From Nereocystis luetkeana (Eukaryota > Sar > Phaeophyceae > Laminariales > Laminariaceae): a stretch of 64,000 bases of DNA. Made by a program: the position numbers and the translations under genes. Below the pieces are notes generated by a model. The model did not search any database. It was not told the DNA's origin and saw only the letters and a program-made list of their open reading frames with translations. Shown here piece after piece: positions 24,397 to 64,000 of this stretch. The first letter of the stretch is position 1. The number at the start of each line of letters is the position of its first letter. The stretch covers positions 15,804,869 through 15,868,868 of the forward strand of contig JARUPZ010000003.1 in the NCBI GenBank assembly GCA_031213475.1, given 5' to 3'.

Positions 24397-24991
24397 TAGC
24401 ACATGGTTCCTGGTTCAGAACCGTACTACTCATACTGTGCAGATAAATTCTGCACAGCCTCCCAGAACCGCACGTGATGAACTGCGGTAGATGGTCTACT
24501 GTACTGTAGGTAGACAGATGGGTCATGATCAAATCGAGCTGTGCATGTCAACATCAGTACCACCGCGCGACAAGCCCCGAAATTCCAAGCCGAGTGTTTC
24601 TTCTACACACGGCAAGTACAAACACAGGTAAAACCGTACATAATCTGTTTTTTCACAAAAAACTGAAGCACATCGCCCGCCAAACTTGACATCAGGGGCT
24701 GGTGTTATCATGGTTGTGATATTTACCACCTAGGGTTTTTGGGGATGAACCATTTGAAACTAGTATGGGATAGTTTCTGCAGCACCAAAGAGCACCACAC
24801 GCAAGGGTTAACGCAAAATAATTAATAGCGCATGCGAAAAAAAAAATGTTCAGAAATCACGAAAACAAAGATGAAGCTTAAGCTTTGCATGGACGCTGCC
24901 CTCATGCCCCAAAAGCCATGGTCGATTTCGATTTCGATTTCGATGTCATGTATCAATCTTCTCCAGCACAAGAACAAACACGACTATAAAA

Positions 24992-55715
<30,724 letters not shown>

Positions 55716-55825
55716 GAATCCCTATGGCCGTCGTCAGGCCTCGCGAAACGCACCGCGAGCGGCCAGTCCCCGGTCCCAAGTACCGCGTGTGAGTCGGGGA
55801 GCGGGAAAATATGCCAGGGGCCTAG

Positions 55826-55840
55826 CTCAATATATACCCG
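55826..55840 (-). promoter_or_regulatory. TATA-like sequence upstream of exon 1
   Basis: On the minus strand, gggtatatattgagc lies about 115 bases before the start ATG of the HEPN/UIM gene. Position and sequence fit a TATA element, but AT-rich matches are frequent in this window, so this is weak. Confidence 0.25.
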
Positions 55841-55882
55841 ATTCATCAAGGCAAATTCAAATACCATGAACTCCAACATCAA

Positions 55883-57584
55883 CGAAATCTGAAATCTGCA
55901 ATCTGAAACCAGAAATCAATCGAGGTTCGAAATTTCAATTTTTCGAATTTCACGTGTGAATAAATTTTCGATTGTCTAAAACGTGCGAACGAAATGGTAC
56001 TCTGGCGTACTGGCCGATATCAATCGGAAATCGAGCCTCGTCGACCCTGGTACGTACTCGTAACATCTAGCTGGGGAAATAAAAAATACTCGGAAAAACG
56101 AAAAACGTGCGAACGGTTATCACGCATATTGCAAAGTTGAGTATCGACCGATCGGTTGAATTCAAAGCTGACGACGTGCTTTTATCAGTGTTTCTAGTAG
56201 TCCTGATAAGTTTTTCAACCAAATGCAATGGAATTTGAAGAGCAAGATGACTTTTTTGGTGATGTGGGGTCGTTTTTGCTTTTTTTCTTCTACTGGCCCC
56301 AACAGAAAATCCCTCCAACCTCCAACCCATCTAAAAAAAGTCTTGAAAAAGTGGAAGATTTAAATAATGCGATATGCCAAAGTTCCTCCATTGGGCTTCC
56401 CTCATCTCGTTCTGGTTCATATATGACGTCGTACCTGCGTAAAATAATTTGTATACTTTATGAGTGGAAAGTCCAGAAGGTCCTTTGCGAGTCTAGGCCA
56501 GCGCCTGTCGGTTGGACCGCCCCACAAGCACGTAGTGAAATACTCCTGTGTCTGTGGAGAGAAAGCACTCTCTCGATTATTGCTGTCGGAACCATATATC
56601 AGAGGCGCTGGGAGAGCCACAAGTGATCACGAGGTCGGCGAACAGCGTGCCCGGCAAACAATTAAGCTGGCGGGCCTGGGGCGGCCGGAGAATATTGTGG
56701 GGGCTGTTGTTATCGTGGAAAGAGGCTGAAAGAGGTGAGATTTCGAGATTTAACTCTCTTTCTTTCACAGCGTGTTGTGCTCGAATTACGAGCAGCGTGA
56801 TAGTAGAATTGCGTTGAGCTATTAGTACTACTTGTTAATACTGCTGCGTAGAAAAAGAGGAGAGAGGTATATCGGCGCACCCCCCCGTCCAGGTACGTAC
56901 GAGAAGGAGGAGCGTGCTGGCGAGCGAAAAGGAGGTAGGAGCGTGCAACAACTACAAAGCACATGCCACCCACAGACGGCGGCTGGAACGACCAACTCCA
57001 TCGCGAAATTGTCGATAACTTCCCCTTGTCCATATTTCCGCTGAACATAAATCAAGGTGCGCGTACGAGAGGCGCGCGTATAATAATATTATACCAGCGT
57101 ACGAGTCTTATACCTGTATACCAGGTACATAGGCAGTGTCTTCTCTTCTTCCCATATCATACTCACACTCACGTGCCCGGATGTATACGTATATTGATGC
57201 ATAAGTATTATAAGGCGAAGTGGCTGATGAAGCATACCACACGGTAAAATTACGAGGAGTACACGCGGGGGTGGTGGGTGGACGGTTGTTCGGGATTCAC
57301 GGGCAGATGCATGGACTTCCCTATTATGGTCATTATCCTCTCTGGAGATCATGATGATCATCTGTGATACGACGCGGGTGCGGTGGCGAGATCTCGAGGC
57401 TGCCAGTCTGCCAATGTTGATGTTGTCTTTTCGAAACGGGGGCACAGCAGATAGATCCACATTGTTAATTATTGTCAATTATTTTGGTTTCTACCTGGTA
57501 TTATTATACGAGTACGAGGCATACAGCAGTATATGAGGTCACTAAAACCAACAAGGAAGGTGGTGTGTGTTTGTTTATGTGTGT
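55883..57584. other. Intergenic, no supported gene
   Basis: Frames at 56228-56626 (plus) and nearby minus frames are unrecognised. AT-rich with TACCAGGTA at 57119 and TACCTGGTA at 57493. Confidence 0.5.
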
Positions 57585-57850
57585 GTGTTCTTCACATTCA
57601 CCCCTTTTAGAACCGCAGCCCCGTTTTGGGGGCAAACTACTTGAAAAATGAGGGGTTTGTCCCCAAAACGGGACTGCGGTTCTACCCGGCGACATCCAGC
57701 ACAACCAGCGGTGTCCGTGCCGATTCTTCAATCTCCTGTTAATAGAAGAGATACAAGTTCGGTGGTCAAAAAGCTACGCCACAGACAGGTATACTACGTT
57801 GCCACGTACCAGGTAATACGTATGCAGTAAGCACTGCAGTGGGCAATGCA
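57585..57850 (+). repeat. Family E repeat carrying family B
   Basis: Blocks gacatccagcacaacc, gtgccgattcttcaatc, agctacgccacag and actgcagtgggcaatgc are shared with the 59331 copy. Confidence 0.75.
57600..57684. mobile_element. Family B element inside family E
   Basis: It interrupts the 57585-57850 family E copy between its cacatt and cccggcgacatcc segments. Confidence 0.8.
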
Positions 57851-57867
57851 ATGCCATGTCATGGTTT

Positions 57868-58200
57868 GTTTGTTCCTCACATTAAAACCCGTTCTTTCTA
57901 CATATATATACCCGTCGGCATCCAGCACAACGTGCACGTAGTATCTCTCCTGTGGCGTATTACGGGGAACCATAGTAAATAGAACCAAATATTGCGAGTA
58001 AAAGTAGGTAAATATAGAGGTTTTGTGTATACCGTAGGTCCCTATTATCAACTATGGTCCCCCGAAATACCTTTGTGGCCACAGAAGAACTTGTATCCCT
58101 TCTGTTGTTATTTATAGGAGATTGGAGAATCGGCACGGACACTGGTTGTGCTGTGGATGTCGACGGGTACAAAGAACAGCTTAATGTGAACACACACAAC
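57868..58200 (-). repeat. Family E repeat carrying a family A MITE
   Basis: Reverse copy, tail-to-tail with the preceding one, interrupted at 57960-58067. A short forward piece follows at 58213-58250. Confidence 0.75.
57960..58067. mobile_element. Family A MITE inside a family E repeat
   Basis: It is inserted at the TA of ctgtggcgTAgc. The uninterrupted site is seen in the family E copy at about 60730, and TA is duplicated. Confidence 0.88.
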
Positions 58201-58858
58201 AACCATTATTAGCAGTGTCCGTGCCGATTCTTAATCCTAGAAAGATACCTGATACACAACAAGTTCATTTATAGTGTCGATCGTACTAAATCGTAATTAT
58301 TACTTTTAATAATAGCTATGGCCGGTGCCAAGTGGAGAATACGAGAAGGGAATTAATAATATAATGTCCTTTGCTTTGGTATTAATAGCGTCGTATCAGG
58401 GTGTATATCATACGTGATATGTGATACACCTACTACAACAGGACACATTCGCACGAGGCCGACATCAACATGCACAATAAACAGCACCAGACTACTAGTA
58501 CACAGCAGCAGTAAGTAGTATTCTTCAATTATTAATAATAAGAAAGCAACAGGGTACCGGGTGCCAGGTATGTACCAGGGGCTCAGGTGCCTACATCCTC
58601 GGAGTAAACCACACTTTAAAGACGGTCAGAGACAGGCCCGACTAAGGTGGAAGAAACGAACTACAGCAGCAGCAAGCAGTACCCGGAATCGAACCGGCAC
58701 ACGAAAACTCGAGAAAAATAAATGTGGACAGGGGTTTCCTCTCGCTCTCCGGGGCGCTAAAAATAATAAAAAAAATGTACCAGGGGCCGGGAGGGTGGGT
58801 ATACCAGGTACCAGTACGAAGTACAACATGTACGTAAGCATGGTAAGTAAGTGCCAGC

Positions 58859-59206
58859 GGTCGCCCCGGTGGTTCAAGTGGTTAACCTCAGATTCTACTT
58901 GTGTGTTCGAGTCCTGGGTTGGAGCCCCAGGTGGGTCGGACATTTGACTTTATTTGCAAAAATAAAAATAAAAAAGGATTCAATTGTTGAGAGCGCCTTG
59001 CAGCGTGGGTAGGCACAATTCGATGCGAGTCGACGAGGGAAGAACAGGCTGAAATCTTCTCGCGATAAAAATGAAGGCACGTACCGTAGCGGGAAGGGGG
59101 TAGAAGAGCCTGCTATGTGACCCCGGATCTGAGTTACGAGTTGGAAGGTTAGAGAGAAGACGATGCGCGAAGACAATAAATGGGATGAGCAAAAAAAAAA
59201 AAAAAA
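58859..59206 (+). mobile_element. SINE-1, full length, tRNA-derived
   Basis: The 5' head has an A box (tggttcaagtgg, 58870) and a B box (tgttcgagtcc, 58904) at tRNA-like spacing, giving an internal RNA polymerase III promoter. A body of about 260 bases follows (gataaaaatgaaggcacg, ctatgtgaccccggatctg, gacaataaatgggatgagc), then a poly(A) tail. It must rely on a LINE supplied elsewhere. Confidence 0.88.
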
Positions 59207-59330
59207 CTGAAAACGTCAAGAACCCCGAACGAACATCGTCGTAGCCTTATTTCGTCGGCCAGCCAGTCGAGCCAGCTCAGCAGCAGCAGTCAGCAGTCAG
59301 TCAGCCGGTCGACCCGTTTGTCTTGTAGTA

Positions 59331-59512
59331 GTGTGTGTGTGTGTTCTTCACATTAAACCGTTCTTTCTACCCGTCGACATCCAGCACAACCAGTGTCCGT
59401 GCCGATTCTTCAATCCTAGAAGAGATACAAGTTCTGTGGTCACAAAGCTACGCCACAGAGATACTACGTTGCCACGTGTGCAGTGTGAACTGCAGTGGGC
59501 AATGCAAAAGAC
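59331..59512 (+). repeat. Family E repeat, uninterrupted
   Basis: Reference copy from tgtgtgttcttcacattaaa to gcagtgggcaatgcaaa. It has no coding potential, and short open frames recur only because the copies are similar. Confidence 0.75.
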
Positions 59513-59689
59513 GACCTCGAATACTTTCAATACTACTTCGTAATTAAAGTTTTAGATCGATGGTTCGAGTCTCCGTGCGTATATACACAGCAGTAAGTAG
59601 TAGTACGAGCACGCATACTATTAATAGTACGGACGTTTTACTGTAAATGACACTATTGAAATTAATGCGTTGGTGTTGTAAACTCTGTC

Positions 59690-59960
59690 GAGAGTCGAGA
59701 GCGCCCAATGTTGCTTGATACCAGGTAGGCACAATTAAATAGCATTACTGCTTTGTGTACACGCGAGTCGACGAGGAAATAAAGTGCTGTTTTCGCGGTA
59801 AAAATGCAAGGCACGCACCGTACGTAGTTGGAAGGGGGGAGGAGAGCCTACTACTATTAATAATACCGTAATATACGATGTATTATACGATCATAATACT
59901 CAGCTGATAATATTACGAGAGCAATTGTATGTGACCCGGGATATGAATAACGAGTAGCGT
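59690..59960 (+). mobile_element. SINE-1 fragment with an internal insertion
   Basis: The body is split by about 85 unrelated AT-rich bases (59847-59930, with TATTAATA at 59852) between gagagccta and tatgtgacccggg. Confidence 0.68.
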
Positions 59961-60046
59961 TGACAGAAAAAAGTGTCAAGACAGGAAACAATCAAACAAA
60001 ATATAGACCACACTCACCCGTAGACGCTGAGGGCACCGTCGTACTA

Positions 60047-60158
60047 TAACGGGGGGCCATAGTGAATAGAACCTACGGTACATATAAAAACCTATAATAT
60101 ATTTCTCTATTTTTTACTAACAATATTTGGTCCTATTTACTGTAATGGTCCCCCGTGG
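60047..60158. mobile_element. Family A MITE
   Basis: Slightly diverged termini (TAACGG, CCGTGG), TA flanks. Confidence 0.8.
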
Positions 60159-60277
60159 TATATTCATATTTAATACTTGTTGGAGAAAAACGGACGACAT
60201 GCCGATTTGTTCGAGACTATTTTTAACACTCCTGTTGTGTATCTATAGTATTGGTAGTTTAGCCCTAGCCCTAACTT

Positions 60278-60440
60278 AGCTTTCAGTCCCGTTTGGGGGC
60301 AGACAGCTCAATTTTAAAGGATGAACCCTTTTAGGGCAAACTACGGTCCCGTTTGTGGACTAATCACTTGAATTCTGAGTGGAGTGCTGTAGTTCTAGAA
60401 GTTTGTCCCCAACTCGGAACTGCGGTCCTAAAAGTTTAAG
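60278..60440. mobile_element. Two rearranged family B copies
   Basis: Two left arms and a diverged right arm (aactgcggtcctaaaag) overlap, a probable double insertion. Confidence 0.6.
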
Positions 60441-60680
60441 GCAATCAGAGACCCTTATCAATCAACCATTAGTTAGCGTCAGTCCCTTTTTCCGTAATAA
60501 GTAATAAAAAGTGGCAATCCCTGTATACCTGGCACAATACCCCACCAAGGCGCACTTCTTATCTCCTTCGATTTGTCTACTTTGTTTTTGTTTTCTCTTT
60601 GATTGTTTCTTTTCTTTTCACTATTTCATAGATTGTGTATGTCGTGCCTGTCGTATCTATTAATAGTATGACGACGTGGC

Positions 60681-60868
60681 TTTACATTGCCCACTGCTGT
60701 GCTTACCGCATATATACGTCGCAACGTAGTATCTCTGTGGCGTAGCTTTGTGACCACAGAACTTGTATCTCTTCTCTGTCCTAGGATTGGAGAATCGGCA
60801 CGGACACTGGTTGTGCTGGATGTCGACGGATAGAAAGAAAGGTTTAATGTGAAGAACACACACACACA
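60681..60868 (-). repeat. Family E repeat, uninterrupted, reverse
   Basis: It shows the empty TA site (ctgtggcgTAgctttgtg) for the family A insertion at 57960. Confidence 0.75.
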
Positions 60869-61110
60869 TTAATAATGTGAATAGTTGTGGCAGTCTGTGT
60901 GTGTTCGCGTTTTGTATTGTTTTGGTTCTGCGAATAAAAGGAGTACCAAGTATGTATGAATAATAAGTTTATGGCTGGACGGCACTGGTTCTGCTTGGTG
61001 ATGTCCTCTGACCTCTGGCTTTGCCCTTCAGTGAAGACCACGTCGTCCCATGACCCGGAAAAAAATGAAAAGTGCATTTAAAATACCTGGTGGGTGGCGT
61101 TTACGTACCC

Positions 61111-61344
61111 TAATTGTTGAGAGCGCCTTGAAGCGTGGGTAGGCACAATTCGATGCGAGTCGACGAGGGAAGAAAAGGCTGGAATCTTCTCGCGATAAAA
61201 ATGAAGGCACGTACCGTAGCGGGAAGGGGGGAGAAGAGCGTGCTATGTGACCCCCGGATCTGAGTTACGAGTTGGAAGGAGAGAGAGAAGACGATGTGCG
61301 AAGACAATAAATGGGATGAGCAAAAAAAAAAAAAAAAAAAAAAA
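61111..61344 (+). mobile_element. SINE-1, 5'-truncated
   Basis: It lacks the tRNA head, starts at attgttgagagcgcc and ends in a 22-base poly(A). The body is nearly identical to the 58859 copy. 5' truncation fits LINE-type target-primed insertion. Confidence 0.87.
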
Positions 61345-61695
61345 CCAGACGACTCGTACGACTACTCGACTACTGTTGTACGTTCTGCTGTGCGACGCAA
61401 TATACGAACGCCTCTTTGTAGTATTAGTCAACCATCATGCCGATTTGGAACAATCCCTGCGTTGCAACAGGTCCCTCGCATTTATTCGGGTTGAACTATG
61501 ATAAAAGTATTAATAGTAATGTTTCGATCAACCGCACGACGCGTGTGTGTCTCGTCCAGTCCCCAGCTCGATATGTTGTTGTTGTACACCGCAACCGTTC
61601 GAGCTGCTGCGTATGATACCAGCCTAACCAACACCCCCCCCACCCTCTGTATTCCAACTTCCCGTTATGATTTACTTTTTGTTCCTTGGTTGCAG

Positions 61696-61806
61696 CGCAA
61701 GCTCCGCCAGAATAATTCCGACCCCAACAATACACGACCGAACGTGTTCTGGCCCGATCTCGACGCGGACCAGCCCCTTGGAGTTGATCTTGGCATCTCG
61801 CCGGGA
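61696..61806 (+). other. 5'UTR or N-terminal coding extension of the Pmp gene
   Basis: This stretch begins after a convincing 3' splice site at 61695 and is in frame with the ATG at 61807. It either is 5'UTR or codes RKLRQNNSDP and onward. The TATTAATA motif at 61505 and the pyrimidine tract upstream argue that 61498-61695 is intron. Confidence 0.45.
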
Positions 61807-62982
61807 ATGGACGCTCGACTCCGCCGAAGCCACCGAGCGGCCCCTTTCCATCCGCTGCGGACCTCACTGCTCTATGTTTTACTCGTAAGCTCGGGGGGGT
61901 GGGGGCGGAAGTCAGTGGTCTCGGCGCAAAGCGATTGTAGCGAGACGTTAACAGAGGCGATTCGAGTCGATGGTACAACTGGAGTGACCGCCCTTCGTTC
62001 CGCTGTAAACTGCACCAACGGCGGAGCATTGGAAGCTGTCTGGGCTGGCCAGGTCCTTGTTGACGCTCCCATCGTGGTGGCGGAAGGCACGTCCCTGTCC
62101 GTGACGGGAGAAGACGCTCTGGCCGAGGCCCACGGTAGCTCTGTGACCTCGCTGTTCGAAGTCAGCCGGGGCGGGGCGTTAACCCTGACTGGCCTCAAGC
62201 TGTCGGGAGGTTCTGCGGAGAACGGGGGCGCGGTTTCTTCGTCTCAGGCTGACTTGACGCTGGACAATTGTACATTTGAAGGTAACGTCGCCACCGCGGG
62301 GAACGCGGGTGCCGTGTCGGCGGCCGGTGGAAACGTCACGATAGTCGGAGGGGTGTTCTCGAGAAACACCGCCACTCGATACGGAGGAGCCGTATTCGCC
62401 AATGGCGCCGCGTTGGTAGTCAAAGGCGGGGCTAGCTTCGACGGCAACGAGGCGGTCCAAGGCAGCGCTCTGTTTTGCGGAGGATCAGAGTCTGTCAAGG
62501 TGTTGTGCTCCATTAGTGACGCGGTGTTCACATCAAATACTGCCTTTGAAGACACCAAGATGGGGACGGAGGAGTTCGGCGATCTAGGCGGAGGCGGGGC
62601 GGCTTCGTTTTTATTCGCCAATGTCAACGTAACGGATTCCGTTTTCAGGGGGAACTTCGCGCGGATCGAAGCCGGGGCGCTGTACGGAGGAGGAGGCACT
62701 TTTATCGAGGTCAACGGGTGTACGTTCGAGGAAAACGTGTCACCGTTGTATGGGGGTGCGATTGCCGCTTCTTCCATGGTCTTGGGAGGGGGGACACTCA
62801 TCAACAACAACGCCGTCAACCGGAGTGGCGGCGGGGTGAGTACGATTGAAGCACCACAGCTTTCTTTGTTGTTTTTTTTTTTGTTTTTTTCTGCGGTCGG
62901 CTGCTGAGTTGATCCACGAATCGTGACGTAATCGCGCCTGTGTGCATATTCCTGCCCTGCCCATACTGTTATCGTAGCCTGC

Positions 62983-63014
<32 letters not shown>

Positions 63015-63958
63015 ATGTATGCTGCTGCTGATGATGATGATGATGCATCACGAACGCATCTCAGATGCAAGTTTGTATCGTCCTACTTCGTAGCCGCCCT
63101 TATATCCGCAGCCTGACGAGTGTCGCCCGCTCGTCTTGTATTGGCTGGTTTGTTTATCTCATCGGGACTCCCAGTAGAGACGGGCTATCTTACCCTATTA
63201 AAGCATCAGGACCCGACAAAAGTGCGCGCAAGATCATCGGTATGCCCGCAAAGAAACGACCAGTGGCACCCACCCAATCGCACAGACAGCACGCCAAAAA
63301 ATACAAACTAAAAAATACAAACAGGTGATGATTCCTTGCATCACCCTCTGCTACCTCGAACGTACAGGCGCGGTACATCCGCTTCGGAGCAAGTTTTTTT
63401 TTTTTTTTGTCTGTGCCTTTCGTTACTCCGAAGAGATCACGCTCTGATACTCCATGCCACCCCCTCCCCCCGGCCCCTCTCTATTACGATTTCCACGTCT
63501 GAAGTGTGCCGTACGAAACGAGCTATGTTATCTTATCATCGCCGTCTTCCATTTCAATCTGGAACTACGTCATGTATCGTTGGGTTGACCTGGATGGTCG
63601 CATGTATGGCGCTCTTTTTTTCTCCTCCATGCCGTGTCGGTGTTCGTAAGGGGCGCATGTATATATGAACACCCCGAAAAAATGAAGTGGCATCTCGTGG
63701 AACGGCAGCAACAGCAGTAATGGTGATCCACGCTCGAGAACGCTGGTATTTTCCGCTTCGATAACGTTATCGTTCAACCGGCCGTGCGCGTGCAGGTGTT
63801 TGGGTGGGATGTGTCTGGCACGATCACGTTCAACGATGTTACGTGCTCGGGCAACTCGGCGGTGTCCGAAGGCGGCTGCTACTTCGGGGCGGGCAGAAGC
63901 GTGATCAACGAGGGAACGGTCATGCACCACAACACAGCTCGGGATGGAGGCTGCTTGT
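61807..63958 (+). CDS. Secreted Pmp-repeat protein (5' part, two exons, continues)
   Basis: Exons are 61807-62835 and 63796-63958, with donors GTGAGTACG and GTGAGTACA and acceptor ccgtgcgcgtgcag; the join is phase 0. The ATG at 61807 is followed by a basic stretch and a hydrophobic core (SLLYVLLVSSGGWG), a likely signal peptide. From about residue 140 there are around nine degenerate repeats of the form GG(A)(V/I)...FxxN (GGAV/CTFEGN, GAVS/GVFSRN, GGAVF/ASFDGN, AVFTSN, GGAAS/SVFRGN, AGALY/CTFEEN, GGAIA/TLINNN, TCSGN, GGCYF/TVMHHN). These match the chlamydial polymorphic-membrane-protein repeat, which forms a right-handed beta-helix. The protein is probably surface or secreted. The frame is open back to 61498, but a strong acceptor at 61695 (branch-like cctaac, ttgttccttggttgcag) suggests that an upstream exon, coding or 5'UTR, is spliced in there. 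The gene runs off the right edge. Confidence 0.8.
62836..63795 (+). other. Intron of the Pmp gene
   Basis: A 960-base GT..AG intron. It holds a CTG array at about 62980-63005 next to ATG/GAT triplets, and a T run near 63393. No gene was seen in it. Confidence 0.7.
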
Positions 63959-64000
63959 GTGAGTACAACATCTACCCTTCGTGTATTCGTTAGCGAGGGC

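Noticed and set aside
56228-56626. 132-residue plus-strand frame
   Set aside because: Unrecognised, overlapped by equally long frames on the other strand, no clear splice or promoter signals.

Overview
This is a eukaryotic nuclear window, most plausibly from a stramenopile alga (brown-alga-like). The reasons are spliced GC-rich genes with consensus GT..AG introns, a secreted protein built of chlamydial-Pmp-type repeats at the right end (a family known to be expanded in stramenopile algae), and very repeat-rich spacer with long homopolymeric G/C tracts. The organism call is an inference; no organelle, rRNA or conserved housekeeping gene is present to fix it.

Layout. Bases 1 to about 24,990 hold no gene I can support. 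They consist of short palindromic DNA elements (family A, about 105 bp, TA target duplication; family B, about 95 bp), tRNA-derived SINEs, several other short repeat families, minisatellites and G/C tracts. Bases 24,992-55,715 on the minus strand form what I read as one 12-exon gene of about 30.7 kb. All eleven introns have GT..AG ends and compatible phases, giving a predicted protein of 2,044 residues. It has a HEPN-like helical domain with an RNKLVH motif, split between exons 2 and 3, followed by about nine ubiquitin-interacting-motif (UIM)-like helices in exons 8-12, separated by Gly/Pro/Gln-rich linkers. Its introns (0.26 to 9.4 kb) are filled with the same repeats as the intergenic DNA. 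Bases 55,900-61,690 are again repeats. From 61,696 to the right edge on the plus strand lies the 5' part of a secreted Pmp-repeat protein gene.

The most interesting non-coding signal is a pair of ultra-short TA-flanked motifs scattered by the dozen through non-coding DNA: TATTAATA and TACC(A/T)GGTA. Comparing copies of the same repeat shows that both arose as exact micro-insertions at TA dinucleotides. TATTAATA equals the TA target site plus the two outermost bases from each end of family A (TA-TT/AA-TA), which is what a cut-and-paste excision footprint of family A would look like. The source of TACCWGGTA is not in the window.

No reverse transcriptase, integrase, transposase or capsid gene was recognised, so every mobile element here appears non-autonomous. 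No CRISPR, rRNA or bona fide tRNA gene was found.
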